From Candidatus Bathyarchaeota archaeon (lineage in GTDB: Archaea; Thermoproteota; Bathyarchaeia; TCS64), in NCBI GenBank assembly GCA_030613835.1, contig JAUWLH010000005.1:1-21891 (forward strand): a DNA stretch of 21,891 nt. Reading direction: 5' to 3'. The position numbers and the translations under genes are program-made. This document shows, piece by piece, positions 1-7,447 of this stretch (the first letter of the stretch is position 1; each line of letters starts with the position of its first letter). The notes below the pieces were generated by a model that worked only from the letters and a program-made list of their open reading frames with translations, had not been told where the DNA came from and did no database searches.

Positions 1-104
1 TACGCATAGATTTAATAGCGGGGCTTGTTCCCTTGACTCAGATATCTGGAGTATCGTTTCGGCGTGTATTCTACTTATCAAGATACGTAATAGGAGTGAA
101 AGTA

Positions 105-272
105 ATGGGTTATAGAGAGAGGCGTAGCTACGACCGTGGTCCCCGAGAGATGCACAAGGTCATATGCAGCGACTGTGGAGAGGAAGCCGAGGTTCCGTTC
201 AAGCCAACCGAGGGTCGTCCAGTCTACTGTCAGGAATGCTTCAAGAAGCACAGGCCACCACGTAGGTACTAG
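105..272 (+). CDS. Small CxxC zinc-ribbon protein (55 aa)
   Basis: A 55-residue basic protein with two CxxC pairs, C21/C24 and C42/C45, separated by 17 residues, the layout of a four-cysteine zinc ribbon. The N-terminus is arginine- and tyrosine-rich and the tail is PPRRY. This resembles the small archaeal and bacterial 'CxxC zinc ribbon' proteins; their role is not established, although basic ribbon proteins often bind nucleic acid. I chose the ATG at 105 because GGAG lies at 93-96, eight bases upstream; an in-frame start at 33 would add 24 residues unlike the family. It stands alone and is followed by a hairpin and T-run. The call as a zinc protein is firm; function is unknown. Confidence 0.75.
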   Translation: MGYRERRSYDRGPREMHKVICSDCGEEAEVPFKPTEGRPVYCQECFKKHRPPRRY

Positions 273-295
273 TTACCTCGTCAATGTTGCCGGAT

Positions 296-331
296 TCCCG
301 TTTGACGGGGCTCCAGTAAAATCTTTTTTTG
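296..331 (+). terminator. Hairpin plus T-run after the zinc-ribbon gene
   Basis: A short inverted repeat (CCCGT / ACGGG, loop of three) near 298-310 is followed by a run of seven T at about 324-330. It sits 25-60 bases past the stop at 272. Oligo-T alone can terminate archaeal transcription; the hairpin is an extra. Confidence 0.45.
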
Positions 332-344
332 TAATTAACATTCA

Positions 345-372
345 AGTATTTATCGTTGCATGTTTATTTACC
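345..372 (+). promoter_or_regulatory. Candidate TATA elements for the thiolase operon
   Basis: Two AT-rich TATA-like motifs, AGTATTTATC (about 345-354) and GTTTATTTA (about 362-370), lie 100-125 bases before the thiolase start at 472. If either is used, the operon has a leader of about 75-100 bases, longer than for most genes here. Within that leader the 9-mer AGAAGCTTA occurs twice, at 378-386 and 415-423. Sequence pattern only. Confidence 0.3.
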
Positions 373-471
373 CACTGAGAAGCTTAGGGGAAGAGCTACA
401 TCGTTTATTGTCGTAGAAGCTTACGGCAGTGGACGAAACCTTAAGAACGAGAACGCGCTACGGGAGAGTCA

Positions 472-1696
472 ATGTCTCACGGTAGTACCGCTAAACCCAT
501 CGCGGCCATCGTTGGCGCTGGAAGAACAAAATTCGGCGAACTCTGGTACGACAACCCAGAGAAGCTCCTCTTCGAGGCAGGCCTCCGGTGCATGCAGTCA
601 GTCGATAAAGGGATCAATAGAACTCAATTACAGGCAGCGTATTTCGGAAGTTTCCTATACCAATCAACAAACAAGATAGGCCTCATTCCGGGCCACATGT
701 CCAAGGAGCTGGGCTTAAACATACCCATCTCGATGACCGAGGCCGCATGCGCCTCAGGGGGCTCGGCTCTGTACAACGCCTGTATCAGTATCAGGTATCA
801 ACGATGTTGTGTTCGTGGGTGGCTTCGAGAAGATGACCGACAGGGCAAACCTCATCAGCGATGACCTGATGTTCGCAGCCGATCCCAACGAGGTTAACGC
901 CGGGTTCACTTTCCCCGGTCTTTACGCCACTATGATGGCTAGGTACATGTATGATTACGGGAGGGGAAACGAGGACTGCGGTGACGCCTTGGCCATGGTG
1001 GCAGTGAAAAACCATCATCACGCCATGCCAAACGAGAACGCCCAGTTTAGGAGGGAGTTCACGATAGAGGCCATTAAGAACTCGTCCCTCGTTGCGCACC
1101 CAGTAAGGCTGCTTCACTGTTCCCCGGTAACCGACGGGGCATCAGCGCTGATAATCACAAGCCCAGAGAAGGCCAAGGAGTTCACGGATGACCCGATATA
1201 CATCATGTCAAGCCAGCAGGCGACCGACGCGATCTCGCTCTACAGCAGGGAGAGCCTTACCTCAGTCAAGACCACGAAGCTGGCTGTGGGAGCAGCCATG
1301 AAAGAGGCCGATGTAACCTTCGATGATATACAGATCGCAGAGGTCCATGACTGCTTCACAGTGGAAGAGGTGATGTTCCTTGAGGACTCGGGGTTCTACA
1401 AGACAGGTGAGGGCTGGAAGGGGGTCCACGAGAGCTACGAGAGCGGAAAGGGCTCCAAGCACATCCCCTACCTGGGCGATGGCAGGGAGCTCATCGTCAA
1501 CCCAGGCGGCGGCCTGAAGGCCGATGGTCACCCTGTGGGGGCAACGGGCATCCGCCAGGTCCAGGAGTGCTGGGTGCAGCTCAGGGGAGAGGCGGGAGGA
1601 CAGCAGGTTGAAGGTGAAATCGACACGGCTCTAGCCCACAACATTGGCGGGACGGGCGCGATTTGTACAGCCCACATCCTCAGGAGGAACCTCTAA
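472..1696 (+). CDS. Thiolase-family acetyl-CoA C-acetyltransferase, interrupted by a frameshift
   Basis: Archaeal-type thiolase that would condense two acetyl-CoA to acetoacetyl-CoA for the mevalonate pathway. The first part reads in frame from the ATG at 472 to about 792 and contains the nucleophilic cysteine C93 in ACASGG. The rest reads one frame later from about 794 to the TAA at 1694-1696 and contains GGFEKMTD, the His of HDCF, the His of GHPVGATG, and the closing GGTG. Together these make one ordinary thiolase of about 400 residues, so this is a single gene broken near 784-799. The downstream DUF35-HMGS gene starts inside its stop codon (TAATG), as expected for the archaeal thiolase/HMGS/DUF35 complex. 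The break may be an assembly error or a true mutation. A weak GGGAG lies about six bases before the start. The family call is secure; whether the gene is functional is open. Confidence 0.85.
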
Positions 1697-3186
1697 TGAG
1701 CGAGCCAATATCAAGGAGAAAATCACTGGTCGATTACCGGATCACGACATCCGAGTGCCAGGACTGTGGGAGCATCTATTTCCCACCCAAGAGCTTCTGC
1801 GATGTCGAGGGCAGAGCAAGCAAGATGGCCTCAGTGGATTTCTTTTACAAGCGGGGGGAGTTCTACTCAGGTTCGATAATATCCGCGCCCACGTCCCAGT
1901 TCAAGTACTTGAACACTTACCTTACAGGGGTAGCCCAGTTCGGTAATGTCAAGTTCCCAGGCAGGATAACAGATCACACGCCAGGACCGACCGATGACAT
2001 CAACCAGTATATTGGAAGGCCCCTTGTTCCTAGGTTCCGCAGGACATACGCCGACGGACATGATGGGCTCGTCTACTACTCAAGCCTCAACTTTACCTTC
2101 GCGGACGAGTACTATCCCCTCCAGGAATACGTGGAGGTACAACCATCCAAGGAGATAGAGAGACCGGGAAAAGTCGGTTACGGCGCGTATATCCCAAAAT
2201 ACAGGATCAAGAACGATGGAAAGGGGATACTCGGGGTGACGGAGCGCACTCTACCGTTCGCAGACGAGGACACAACCACCTTCTCAGTGGAGGCCGGGAA
2301 GAGGGCGCTGATACACGCGGGACTCAAAAGCAGCTACGTCAAGAAATGCTTCGTCGGAAGCGAGTCACCCACATACGCCGTGAAACCCATAATGGCCACG
2401 GTGAGTCAGGTACTTGAGCTGGGCGAGAAATTCGAGGACGGCTTCTTCTCGGGAGGCGTCGATACTCAGTTCGCGTGCAAGGCAGCCACCGACCTGTTCA
2501 TCGACGCGGCCGCGCTGGTAAACTTCCCGGCGTTCGGCGGAGAGCAGGTCATGGTCATCGGGGCCGATAACAGCCAGGCAGCCCCTGGGGATGCCTTGGA
2601 CTATACAGTAGGGGCAGGTGCCACTGCGTTCATCTTCGGGCGGAGGGATGTGATCGCTACACTGGATCACTACGTGGCTTACACAAGCGATACCCCAGAC
2701 TTTTACAGGCGGGAGGGCCAGAAGTACCCGAGGCACGGAGGGCGGTTCACCGGCCAGCCAGCTTACTTCAAGCACGTGCTAACGGCGACGAAGAGACTGC
2801 TAGAACGGGCAAACATGAAGCCCAAGGACATCGAGTACGCGATCGCCCACAGCCCAAACGGCGTGTTCCCCCAGAGGGCGCTGTCCCAGATGGGGTTCAC
2901 CCAGGAGCAGATCGAGCCCGGTCTAGTGGCCAAGAAAATAGGCAACCTGTACTCGGGTTCATGCCCCACGAGCCTCGCTGGGGTGCTTGACATAGCCATG
3001 CCGGGGGAAAAGATACTCATGAGCGCATATGGGTCAGGAGCGGGTAGCGATTGCTACATCTTCACCGTTACTGACAAGATCCTGGAGAAGCGTGAGCGGA
3101 CCATTCCGCTGATGGACCAGGTCGAGAGCCCCCACAGGGAGTACGTTGACTACACCTTCTACCGCAGGATGAAGGACAGTGTCTAG
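1696..3186 (+). CDS. DUF35-hydroxymethylglutaryl-CoA synthase fusion
   Basis: A 496-residue protein joining two partners that are usually separate in archaea. Residues 1 to about 150 are a DUF35 domain: a rubredoxin-like zinc ribbon (C21, C24, C35) followed by an OB-fold, which in the known archaeal complex bridges thiolase and HMG-CoA synthase. The fourth ligand position is E38 instead of Cys. From about residue 158 (GKVGYGAYIPKYRI) it is an HMG-CoA synthase, which condenses acetoacetyl-CoA and acetyl-CoA. The Glu-Cys-His triad is probably E223 in GSESP, C261 in FACKAAT and H360 in YFKHV; the conserved NLYSGSCPTSLAG follows. The ATG at 1696 overlaps the thiolase stop and has AGGAGG just upstream (1682-1687), so it is preferred over an in-frame ATG at 1663 lying inside the thiolase gene. 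It is probably co-translated with the thiolase. Both domain calls are strong. Confidence 0.9.
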   Translation: MSEPISRRKSLVDYRITTSECQDCGSIYFPPKSFCDVEGRASKMASVDFFYKRGEFYSGSIISAPTSQFKYLNTYLTGVAQFGNVKFPGRITDHTPGPTDDINQYIGRPLVPRFRRTYADGHDGLVYYSSLNFTFADEYYPLQEYVEVQPSKEIERPGKVGYGAYIPKYRIKNDGKGILGVTERTLPFADEDTTTFSVEAGKRALIHAGLKSSYVKKCFVGSESPTYAVKPIMATVSQVLELGEKFEDGFFSGGVDTQFACKAATDLFIDAAALVNFPAFGGEQVMVIGADNSQAAPGDALDYTVGAGATAFIFGRRDVIATLDHYVAYTSDTPDFYRREGQKYPRHGGRFTGQPAYFKHVLTATKRLLERANMKPKDIEYAIAHSPNGVFPQRALSQMGFTQEQIEPGLVAKKIGNLYSGSCPTSLAGVLDIAMPGEKILMSAYGSGAGSDCYIFTVTDKILEKRERTIPLMDQVESPHREYVDYTFYRRMKDSV

Positions 3187-3187
3187 T

Positions 3188-3200
3188 CTCACCTTTTTTC
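3188..3200 (+). terminator. Oligo-T terminator after the HMGS gene
   Basis: A T-rich stretch (CCTTTTTTCTTT) begins within ten bases of the TAG at 3184-3186. This is typical of archaeal intrinsic termination; no hairpin is evident. Confidence 0.5.
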
Positions 3201-3201
3201 T

Positions 3202-3309
3202 TTAATTGAAATCGCGCTTGAAGAGCTTCCAGCCCACTACACTCACAATGAATACGATGAGCAATATGATGATACCTACGACGATCCCCACGACGTAAGA
3301 TATCCTCAT
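3202..3309 (-). CDS. Possible single-pass membrane peptide (35 aa)
   Basis: On the minus strand an ATG at 3309 opens a 35-residue peptide. It has a long aliphatic stretch (VVGIVVGIIILLIVFIVSVV) and a charged end, KLFKRDFN, as in a membrane anchor. AGGA lies about nine bases before this ATG. The same frame is open further upstream, to a GTG at 3438, giving 78 residues, so it may be the C-terminal anchor of a larger lost protein. No homology is recognised. The hydrophobic segment is clear; expression is not. Confidence 0.3.
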   Translation of the reverse strand: MRISYVVGIVVGIIILLIVFIVSVVGWKLFKRDFN

Positions 3310-3324
3310 CCTGATACTTCCTAA

Positions 3325-3510
3325 GTCCTCATCAGGTATATCATTATAACAGCCGCGGCCGTCGTGAATAGGTCTGGGATAAAATTGAACACCCCCGCGT
3401 ACCTGTTCCCGTTCTGGCTCAATGAGAAAACCAGCCACGCGTTCTGGGGTGATCCGTGTACAAGCTCTACGCTGGAACAGGCAATTGATTATGAAGAGAA
3501 TTGGGTATGA
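3325..3510 (+). other. Plus-strand open stretch, possible gene remnant
   Basis: Between a TAA at 3322-3324 and a TGA at 3508-3510, one plus frame stays open for 61 codons. It contains protein-like text such as TPAYLFPFWLNEKTSHAFWG and ends LEQAIDYEENWV. The only usual start inside is a GTG at 3364, without a clear ribosome binding site. It overlaps the longer minus-strand reading described for 3202-3309, so at most one is genuine. I read it as a possible C-terminal remnant of a lost gene; no family is recognised. Confidence 0.22.
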
Positions 3511-3567
3511 TTCTGGTATTTCCCTAAATACTACGCCCTCAATGAAAACCTGAATAGAGGAATACGT

Positions 3568-4761
3568 TTGAAGATAAGCGATATCGCATTCATCAGCGCT
3601 AACAGTCTTGGCGAACGCAAGTTCCGTTTCGCGTTAAACCTCATAGGCATCCTCATCGGGTGCGCTGCTATTACCGGGCTAATATCCCTCACCCAGGGAA
3701 TGAACGCGGATATCAGCGGGGAGCTTGGGGCACTTGGCGGGAACACTATAACTGTGATTCCAGGGAGAATGGGGCCCGGCCAGGGCATGGGTAGCGGCGT
3801 CACCGTCACGCTTGACTGGCGGGATTTAACTATGTTAGAGGAGCTGCCCGATATAGACCTCGTTGCCCCCACGGTCTCAGGTGGCGGGGCAACCTATAGC
3901 CTCAAGGGAGACCTCTACATGGTCTCGGTTACCGGGGTCACTGATGTATATTTCCAGATCAACGAGGGGACCGAGGTCGAGTCTGGTAGGACTCTTCTTA
4001 GGAGCGATAACGCGGTAGCCGTGATAGGGTACAGCGTGGCCGTGCCTGACCCAGACGGGGAACCGCTGGTGGAGGTCGGTGATCGCATCAAGCTGACCGC
4101 AGATGTGAACGCGGAGGAAAAGGTGCTTACAGTCCGCGTTGTGGGGATACTTGAGGAGACAGGCGGGTTCATGGCATCTGACAGTGATTTCTTCATCCCG
4201 TTGAAAACCGTTGAACAGTTCTTCGAGACCAATGGCAAGTACGATACTATTCAGGTACTAGTGGAGGACAGCGATCTGGTCGAGGCTGTTGCGTACAACA
4301 TAGAGGATGAAATCGAGGGCGTCACCGCCATAACCGCCTCCAGCGCAATGGATATGATCAGCTCCATAACTGGAACCATAGAGGCGGTCCTAGGTGGCGT
4401 CGCGGCAATCAGCCTGCTCGTGGCTGGTGTCGGCATCATCAACACCATGACTGTGTCTGTTATGGAGAGAACCAAGGAGATAGGCACCATGAAGGCCCTC
4501 GGGGCCAAGAGCACTGACATCTTGATCATATTCATGATCGAGGCAGCCTTAACAGGGATGGTCGGCGGGGTGCTAGGTGCAGGGTTTGGGTTCGTTCTGG
4601 GTGATTTGGTAGGGACCTATGTGGGAATAAGCGCAACTCCAACCATCACGTTGGCTCTGATGGTGGTGGGGTTCGCCGTGGTCACAAGTGTGGTCTCGGG
4701 GCTCTACCCGTCATGGAGCGCATCCCAGCTCAGCCCAGTCGAGGCGCTGAGGCACGAGTAA
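3568..4761 (+). CDS. ABC transporter permease, MacB/FtsX type
   Basis: A 397-residue membrane protein with the MacB/FtsX permease layout. There is one N-terminal membrane segment (about residues 22-45, starting after ANSLGERKFRFALN), an extracytoplasmic MacB-like domain rich in beta strands (about 50-265), and three C-terminal membrane segments (about 270-300, 320-350, 360-385). The conserved loop VMERTKEIGTMKALGAKSTD lies between the second and third segments, and the protein ends with YPSWSASQLSPVEALRHE. Such permeases export lipids, peptides or drugs, or transmit mechanical force, with a separate ATPase. No ATPase gene is next to it. The start is TTG at 3568, supported by AGAGGA about six bases upstream and by the family-typical N-terminus. 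Its stop lies one base from the convergent VOC gene. Substrate unknown. Confidence 0.88.
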   Translation: MKISDIAFISANSLGERKFRFALNLIGILIGCAAITGLISLTQGMNADISGELGALGGNTITVIPGRMGPGQGMGSGVTVTLDWRDLTMLEELPDIDLVAPTVSGGGATYSLKGDLYMVSVTGVTDVYFQINEGTEVESGRTLLRSDNAVAVIGYSVAVPDPDGEPLVEVGDRIKLTADVNAEEKVLTVRVVGILEETGGFMASDSDFFIPLKTVEQFFETNGKYDTIQVLVEDSDLVEAVAYNIEDEIEGVTAITASSAMDMISSITGTIEAVLGGVAAISLLVAGVGIINTMTVSVMERTKEIGTMKALGAKSTDILIIFMIEAALTGMVGGVLGAGFGFVLGDLVGTYVGISATPTITLALMVVGFAVVTSVVSGLYPSWSASQLSPVEALRHE

Positions 4762-4762
4762 C

Positions 4763-5122
4763 TTATGATGCCTCTACAAGTTGGACCAGGAAACCGTTTG
4801 GGTCACGCAGGGTGATGATCTTCCTCTTGGAGTCCTTGTTGTATACTGGGCCATCTACCTCGTATCCCTTTGCTTTAAGGTTCTCACACGCCTTCTCCAC
4901 ATTATCGACAAGCATTGCGTAGTGGCTATACCCTGGATTGTCAGCCGTATGTGTCCTGTTCAGGTCAATAACCAGCCCCGACGCTGAGCGAAGCTGTGCC
5001 GCCGCCCTGCCGCCATGCTCCAGCTTATGGATGAACTCGAATCCGAGGTCCTTGTAGAACTCGATGGCCGCGTCCAGATCCGTTACAAAAAAGTGTATGT
5101 GATCAGTTGAGATGTGCTTCAT
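4763..5122 (-). CDS. VOC-family (glyoxalase/dioxygenase-fold) protein
   Basis: A 119-residue single-domain vicinal oxygen chelate protein with two beta-alpha-beta-beta-beta modules. Likely metal ligands are His8 or His10 in DHIHFFV, the His of YSHYAMLV, and the final Glu of LVQLVEAS. RDPNGFLVQL is the usual last-strand signature. Members isomerise or cleave small substrates or confer drug resistance; the sequence does not say which. The ATG at 5122 (MKHISTDHIHFF) fits the domain start; the frame is open to 5197, but those extra 25 residues cover the TATA box. It converges on the permease gene with a one-base gap. The family is firm, the substrate unknown. Confidence 0.85.
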   Translation of the reverse strand: MKHISTDHIHFFVTDLDAAIEFYKDLGFEFIHKLEHGGRAAAQLRSASGLVIDLNRTHTADNPGYSHYAMLVDNVEKACENLKAKGYEVDGPVYNKDSKRKIITLRDPNGFLVQLVEAS

Positions 5123-5143
5123 AGCTAAAATCGTGGTCACAAA

Positions 5144-5152
5144 CCATATAGC
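5144..5152 (-). promoter_or_regulatory. TATA box for the VOC gene
   Basis: Read on the minus strand, CTATATGG is centred about 26 bases before the ATG at 5122. That places the transcription start at or very near the start codon, as in archaeal leaderless mRNAs. Confidence 0.45.
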
Positions 5153-5749
5153 CTTAACGACCGCGCGCGCCTCAAGAAGAAGACAGGCAGGCTGCACCTG
5201 TCAACCGGGTTCACATTGACCGCCAACAACTATATCTAGGCACCTCTGATCCAGAGACTCACATACAAGTACGAGGCCGATTTCAGCACAAGGCCAGTCA
5301 ACGTAAGCGAGCACTACTATCAGAACACTGAACAGAACGGCAGCTTTGACCCAGATAAGGTCTGGAAGACTGTGCGCTACTTGGCCCACCTGGTCAGGAA
5401 CGAGAAGGGCATGTAAAGAAGCCTGACTATGCTGGCTTACTTGAAGGGTATCAAGGAATTTATAGGAGATGAGAGAACATTTCCCTGCTCGGCGGCGAGG
5501 GAGTCCATCTTCATCGACGGTGTTGGTGATGTTTTCCCCTGTATCATTATGAACCACAACCTGGGTAACGCCTACGAAACCCCGCTAAAGGACATTCTGA
5601 CCTCGGAAGAAACGAGCACAGTATGTGAGGTCATCGGTGAGCTAAAATATCCGACATGCTGGCTGGAGTGCGAGGTATACCGAGAAATTAGAAAGGGCTG
5701 GCGTCGTCTCATGGCCGCATACTTGTTGGGCTTTAACCAGTTCTCTTAA
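5150..5749 (+). pseudogene. Radical SAM / SPASM-domain protein, decayed 3' fragment
   Basis: One plus frame reads as the C-terminal half of a radical SAM enzyme but is cut by two in-frame stops, TAG at 5237-5239 and TAA at 5414-5416. Recognisable text runs on both sides of each stop: RLHLSTGFTLTANNYI before the first, KYEADFSTRPVNVSEHYYQN between them, and LTMLAYLKGIKEFIGD after the second. The last third has the SPASM-like cysteine pattern: FPCSAARESIFIDGVGDVFPC, then a Cys in STVCEV, then CWLEC, which would hold an auxiliary iron-sulphur cluster. The N-terminal CxxxCxxC radical SAM core is absent; that position holds the VOC promoter and gene. The final codons overlap the 3' end of the parvulin gene. 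With two different stops and no 5' half, this is a dead gene. The last 106 codons from the ATG at 5429 could still be mistaken for a gene. Confidence 0.75.
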
Positions 5750-6011
5750 TGATATGATAACCGAACTGGGTTCTCACAGGCTCAGATGTTACCTGTCCTG
5801 GGCTTAGCGCATAGGCAGCTGTCTCGAACGCCTTGACCATCTGACCGCGACCGAAAGACCCTAGGTTTCCGCCCTTCTTGCCCGACGGGCATGTGCTGTA
5901 CTTTTTCGCAAGGGCCTCGAACTTGGCTCCTCCCTTGAGCTCCTCCATGATCTTCAGTGCCTGGCCCTGCTTCTCAACTAGAATGTGTGATGCCTTGATT
6001 TTGGATGCCAT
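5733..6011 (-). CDS. Parvulin-type peptidyl-prolyl cis-trans isomerase
   Basis: A 92-residue single-domain parvulin (rotamase), the same size as the small stand-alone archaeal parvulins. It begins [11 protein letters not shown] and contains [39 protein letters not shown] and [11 protein letters not shown], the standard parvulin landmarks, including the two active-site histidines in SHIL and YHII. It speeds prolyl bond isomerisation in protein folding. There is no signal peptide, so it is cytoplasmic. The start ATG at 6011 has a TATA-like element about 26 bases upstream. It lies 40 bases downstream of the ATP sulfurylase gene on the same strand but seems to have its own promoter. Confidence 0.93.
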   Translation of the reverse strand: MASKIKASHILVEKQGQALKIMEELKGGAKFEALAKKYSTCPSGKKGGNLGSFGRGQMVKAFETAAYALSPGQVTSEPVRTQFGYHIIKRTG

Positions 6012-6030
6012 AACAGGTTCATGTAAAGGG

Positions 6031-6042
6031 ATGATAAAAAGA
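6031..6042 (-). promoter_or_regulatory. TATA-like element for the parvulin gene
   Basis: On the minus strand CTTTTTATCAT is centred about 26 bases before the ATG at 6011, compatible with a leaderless transcript starting between the sulfurylase stop and the parvulin start. Confidence 0.4.
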
Positions 6043-6051
6043 TAGGGATAC

Positions 6052-7206
6052 CTACTCCACGAACGGCTTCTCGTGGCGTAGAATGGCTGCTGTCACCTCA
6101 GGCCTCATCTGAGTGGGGTCCGGGCTCTTGCCCTCTGCCAACAGCTTCCTCATTACCCTGCCCTTGAAGTTCTCCCTGTCCTCCTCCCCGTGTGGACAGA
6201 TCTTGTCATTCTGGGGCCCGCCGCACTTGTTACAGTGGAAAAAGTTCCTGAAGAATATTGGCGCTATACCCAGGTCAGGATATTCCTCGAATATCTCCTG
6301 TGCCTCGAATGGCCCGTAGTAGCTTCCCACCCCCGCGTGGTCCCTGCCAACGATGAAGTGGCTACAGCCATAGTTCTTCCTGACGACGGCGTGGTGGATG
6401 GCCTCCTTGGGGCCCGCATAACGCATCTCCATCTCAAGTGTCACCATGGTGGCCGAGTTCTTTAGAAAGTAGTGCTCGATGAGCGCCTCGTAGCTCTCAA
6501 GGATGACGATGTCGGTAAAATCCCCTGCCTTCTTCTTACCGATGAGAGGGTTGATGAACAGTCCATCGACGAAGCTCAGGGCCGTCTTCTGGACGTACTC
6601 GTGCCCCATGTGCGGGGCGTTTCTGGTCTGGAAACCCGCCACGGTCCTCCACCCCTTCTCCTTGAACAGGAACCTGGTCTCCTCGGGCTTGAGCTTATAC
6701 TTGGGGAACGTTCCCGGGGACTCATTGAATATCTCGATTGAGCCTCCTACAAGGACTTGGTTCATACCATTGGTCTTGGCCACGCCGGGGTGTTCTCCGT
6801 CGGTGGTCTTGTAGATGTTCGTATTGTATACCTCTTTGTCCCATCCGTACTTGTCATCGACCTCTACAACAGCGAACAGTTCACCGTTACTCTCAATGGC
6901 TATTGAATCGCCTACATTGAACTTGGAGGCGTCATTTATTGTTACATCTAGAAGAATGGGAATGCTCCATGGGATGTCATTGCTTAGCCTGCCGTTTGAT
7001 ACTACTGAGTCAAGATCGCCCTCAGTCAGAGGTCCCTTGAGGGGACTGTAAAGCCCGAACGCGATGTTCTCAAAGTCTAGTCTCAACTCGTGGCTAACCG
7101 AGACCTTGGGCATCTCCAGCGCCTCGGCCTTGACCCGCTCTATCTTGCTTACCTTTGTGAGCCTGTTCACCAGTTTTCCGCCATGTGGTCTTGGCATCTG
7201 TATCAC
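6052..7206 (-). CDS. sat: Sulfate adenylyltransferase (ATP sulfurylase)
   Basis: A 384-residue ATP sulfurylase of the homo-oligomeric archaeal/bacterial type: ATP + sulfate gives adenosine phosphosulfate + pyrophosphate, or the reverse. The N-terminal PUA-like domain covers about residues 1-165. The catalytic domain has the substrate motif [10 protein letters not shown] (from Q193) and GRDHAG (from G287). A zinc site is suggested by C325, C328, C337 and H339 in [16 protein letters not shown]. The start could be GTG at 7206, which overlaps the TGA of the upstream gene as GTGA, or ATG at 7197 ([11 protein letters not shown]), which is closer to the usual family N-terminus. No APS kinase, APS reductase or dissimilatory sulfite reductase gene is in this window, so the direction of use cannot be told. 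The parvulin gene follows on the same strand. Confidence 0.96.
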   Translation of the reverse strand: MIQMPRPHGGKLVNRLTKVSKIERVKAEALEMPKVSVSHELRLDFENIAFGLYSPLKGPLTEGDLDSVVSNGRLSNDIPWSIPILLDVTINDASKFNVGDSIAIESNGELFAVVEVDDKYGWDKEVYNTNIYKTTDGEHPGVAKTNGMNQVLVGGSIEIFNESPGTFPKYKLKPEETRFLFKEKGWRTVAGFQTRNAPHMGHEYVQKTALSFVDGLFINPLIGKKKAGDFTDIVILESYEALIEHYFLKNSATMVTLEMEMRYAGPKEAIHHAVVRKNYGCSHFIVGRDHAGVGSYYGPFEAQEIFEEYPDLGIAPIFFRNFFHCNKCGGPQNDKICPHGEEDRENFKGRVMRKLLAEGKSPDPTQMRPEVTAAILRHEKPFVE

Positions 7207-7403
7207 TCGATGTATCCCAGTCGCCTTAGGCGCTCCCTGATGAGCTCCTCCTCCTCTTTGGTGTACTCTGTCTCCTCGGGGAACTCGTTCTCAAGGAGCA
7301 GCTCGATGTATTCCTCAACTGTTGTGATACTGGTCCCAGTGATCTTTTCCTTGACCTTATCGTAGAGCTCCTTGCTGATCTTGATTTGAACCTTATCGCT
7401 CAT
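7203..7403 (-). CDS. Small ribbon-helix-helix-like protein upstream of sat
   Basis: A 66-residue charged protein: a short strand-like start (KVQIKISKELYDKVKEKI), a helix (TTVEEYIELLLENEF), and a second charged helix ending [10 protein letters not shown]. The N-terminal part resembles a ribbon-helix-helix (CopG/MetJ-like) DNA-binding or antitoxin fold; the second helix is an extension. The ATG at 7403 has AGGTG seven bases upstream. Its TGA overlaps the GTG of ATP sulfurylase, so the two are probably co-translated. Position suggests a regulator or accessory factor for sulfurylase, or an autoregulator of the operon; this is inference. No toxin gene adjoins it. Confidence 0.75.
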   Translation of the reverse strand: MSDKVQIKISKELYDKVKEKITGTSITTVEEYIELLLENEFPEETEYTKEEEELIRERLRRLGYIE

Positions 7404-7436
7404 TTTCTACACCTGTCAACCAATAGTCACGGCATT

Positions 7437-7447
7437 TCAAATATAAC
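7437..7447 (-). promoter_or_regulatory. TATA box for the RHH-sat operon
   Basis: Minus-strand GTTATATTTG is centred about 40 bases before the ATG at 7403. This predicts a short leader of about 15 bases carrying the AGGTG ribosome binding site. It shares the 150-base divergent region with aIF2 gamma. Confidence 0.45.

Noticed and set aside
784..799. Programmed +1 frameshift in the thiolase
   Set aside because: AGG is a common codon here, no stop or structured stimulator is visible, and the repeat tract better explains a slippage deletion or assembly error.
791..1117. Minus-strand frame over the thiolase break
   Set aside because: The plus strand carries clear thiolase motifs on both sides, so the minus frame is a shadow.
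5429..5749. Intact 106-residue SPASM protein
   Set aside because: Homology-like text continues upstream through the TAA at 5414-5416 in the same frame, so this is the tail of a broken gene and not a separate protein.
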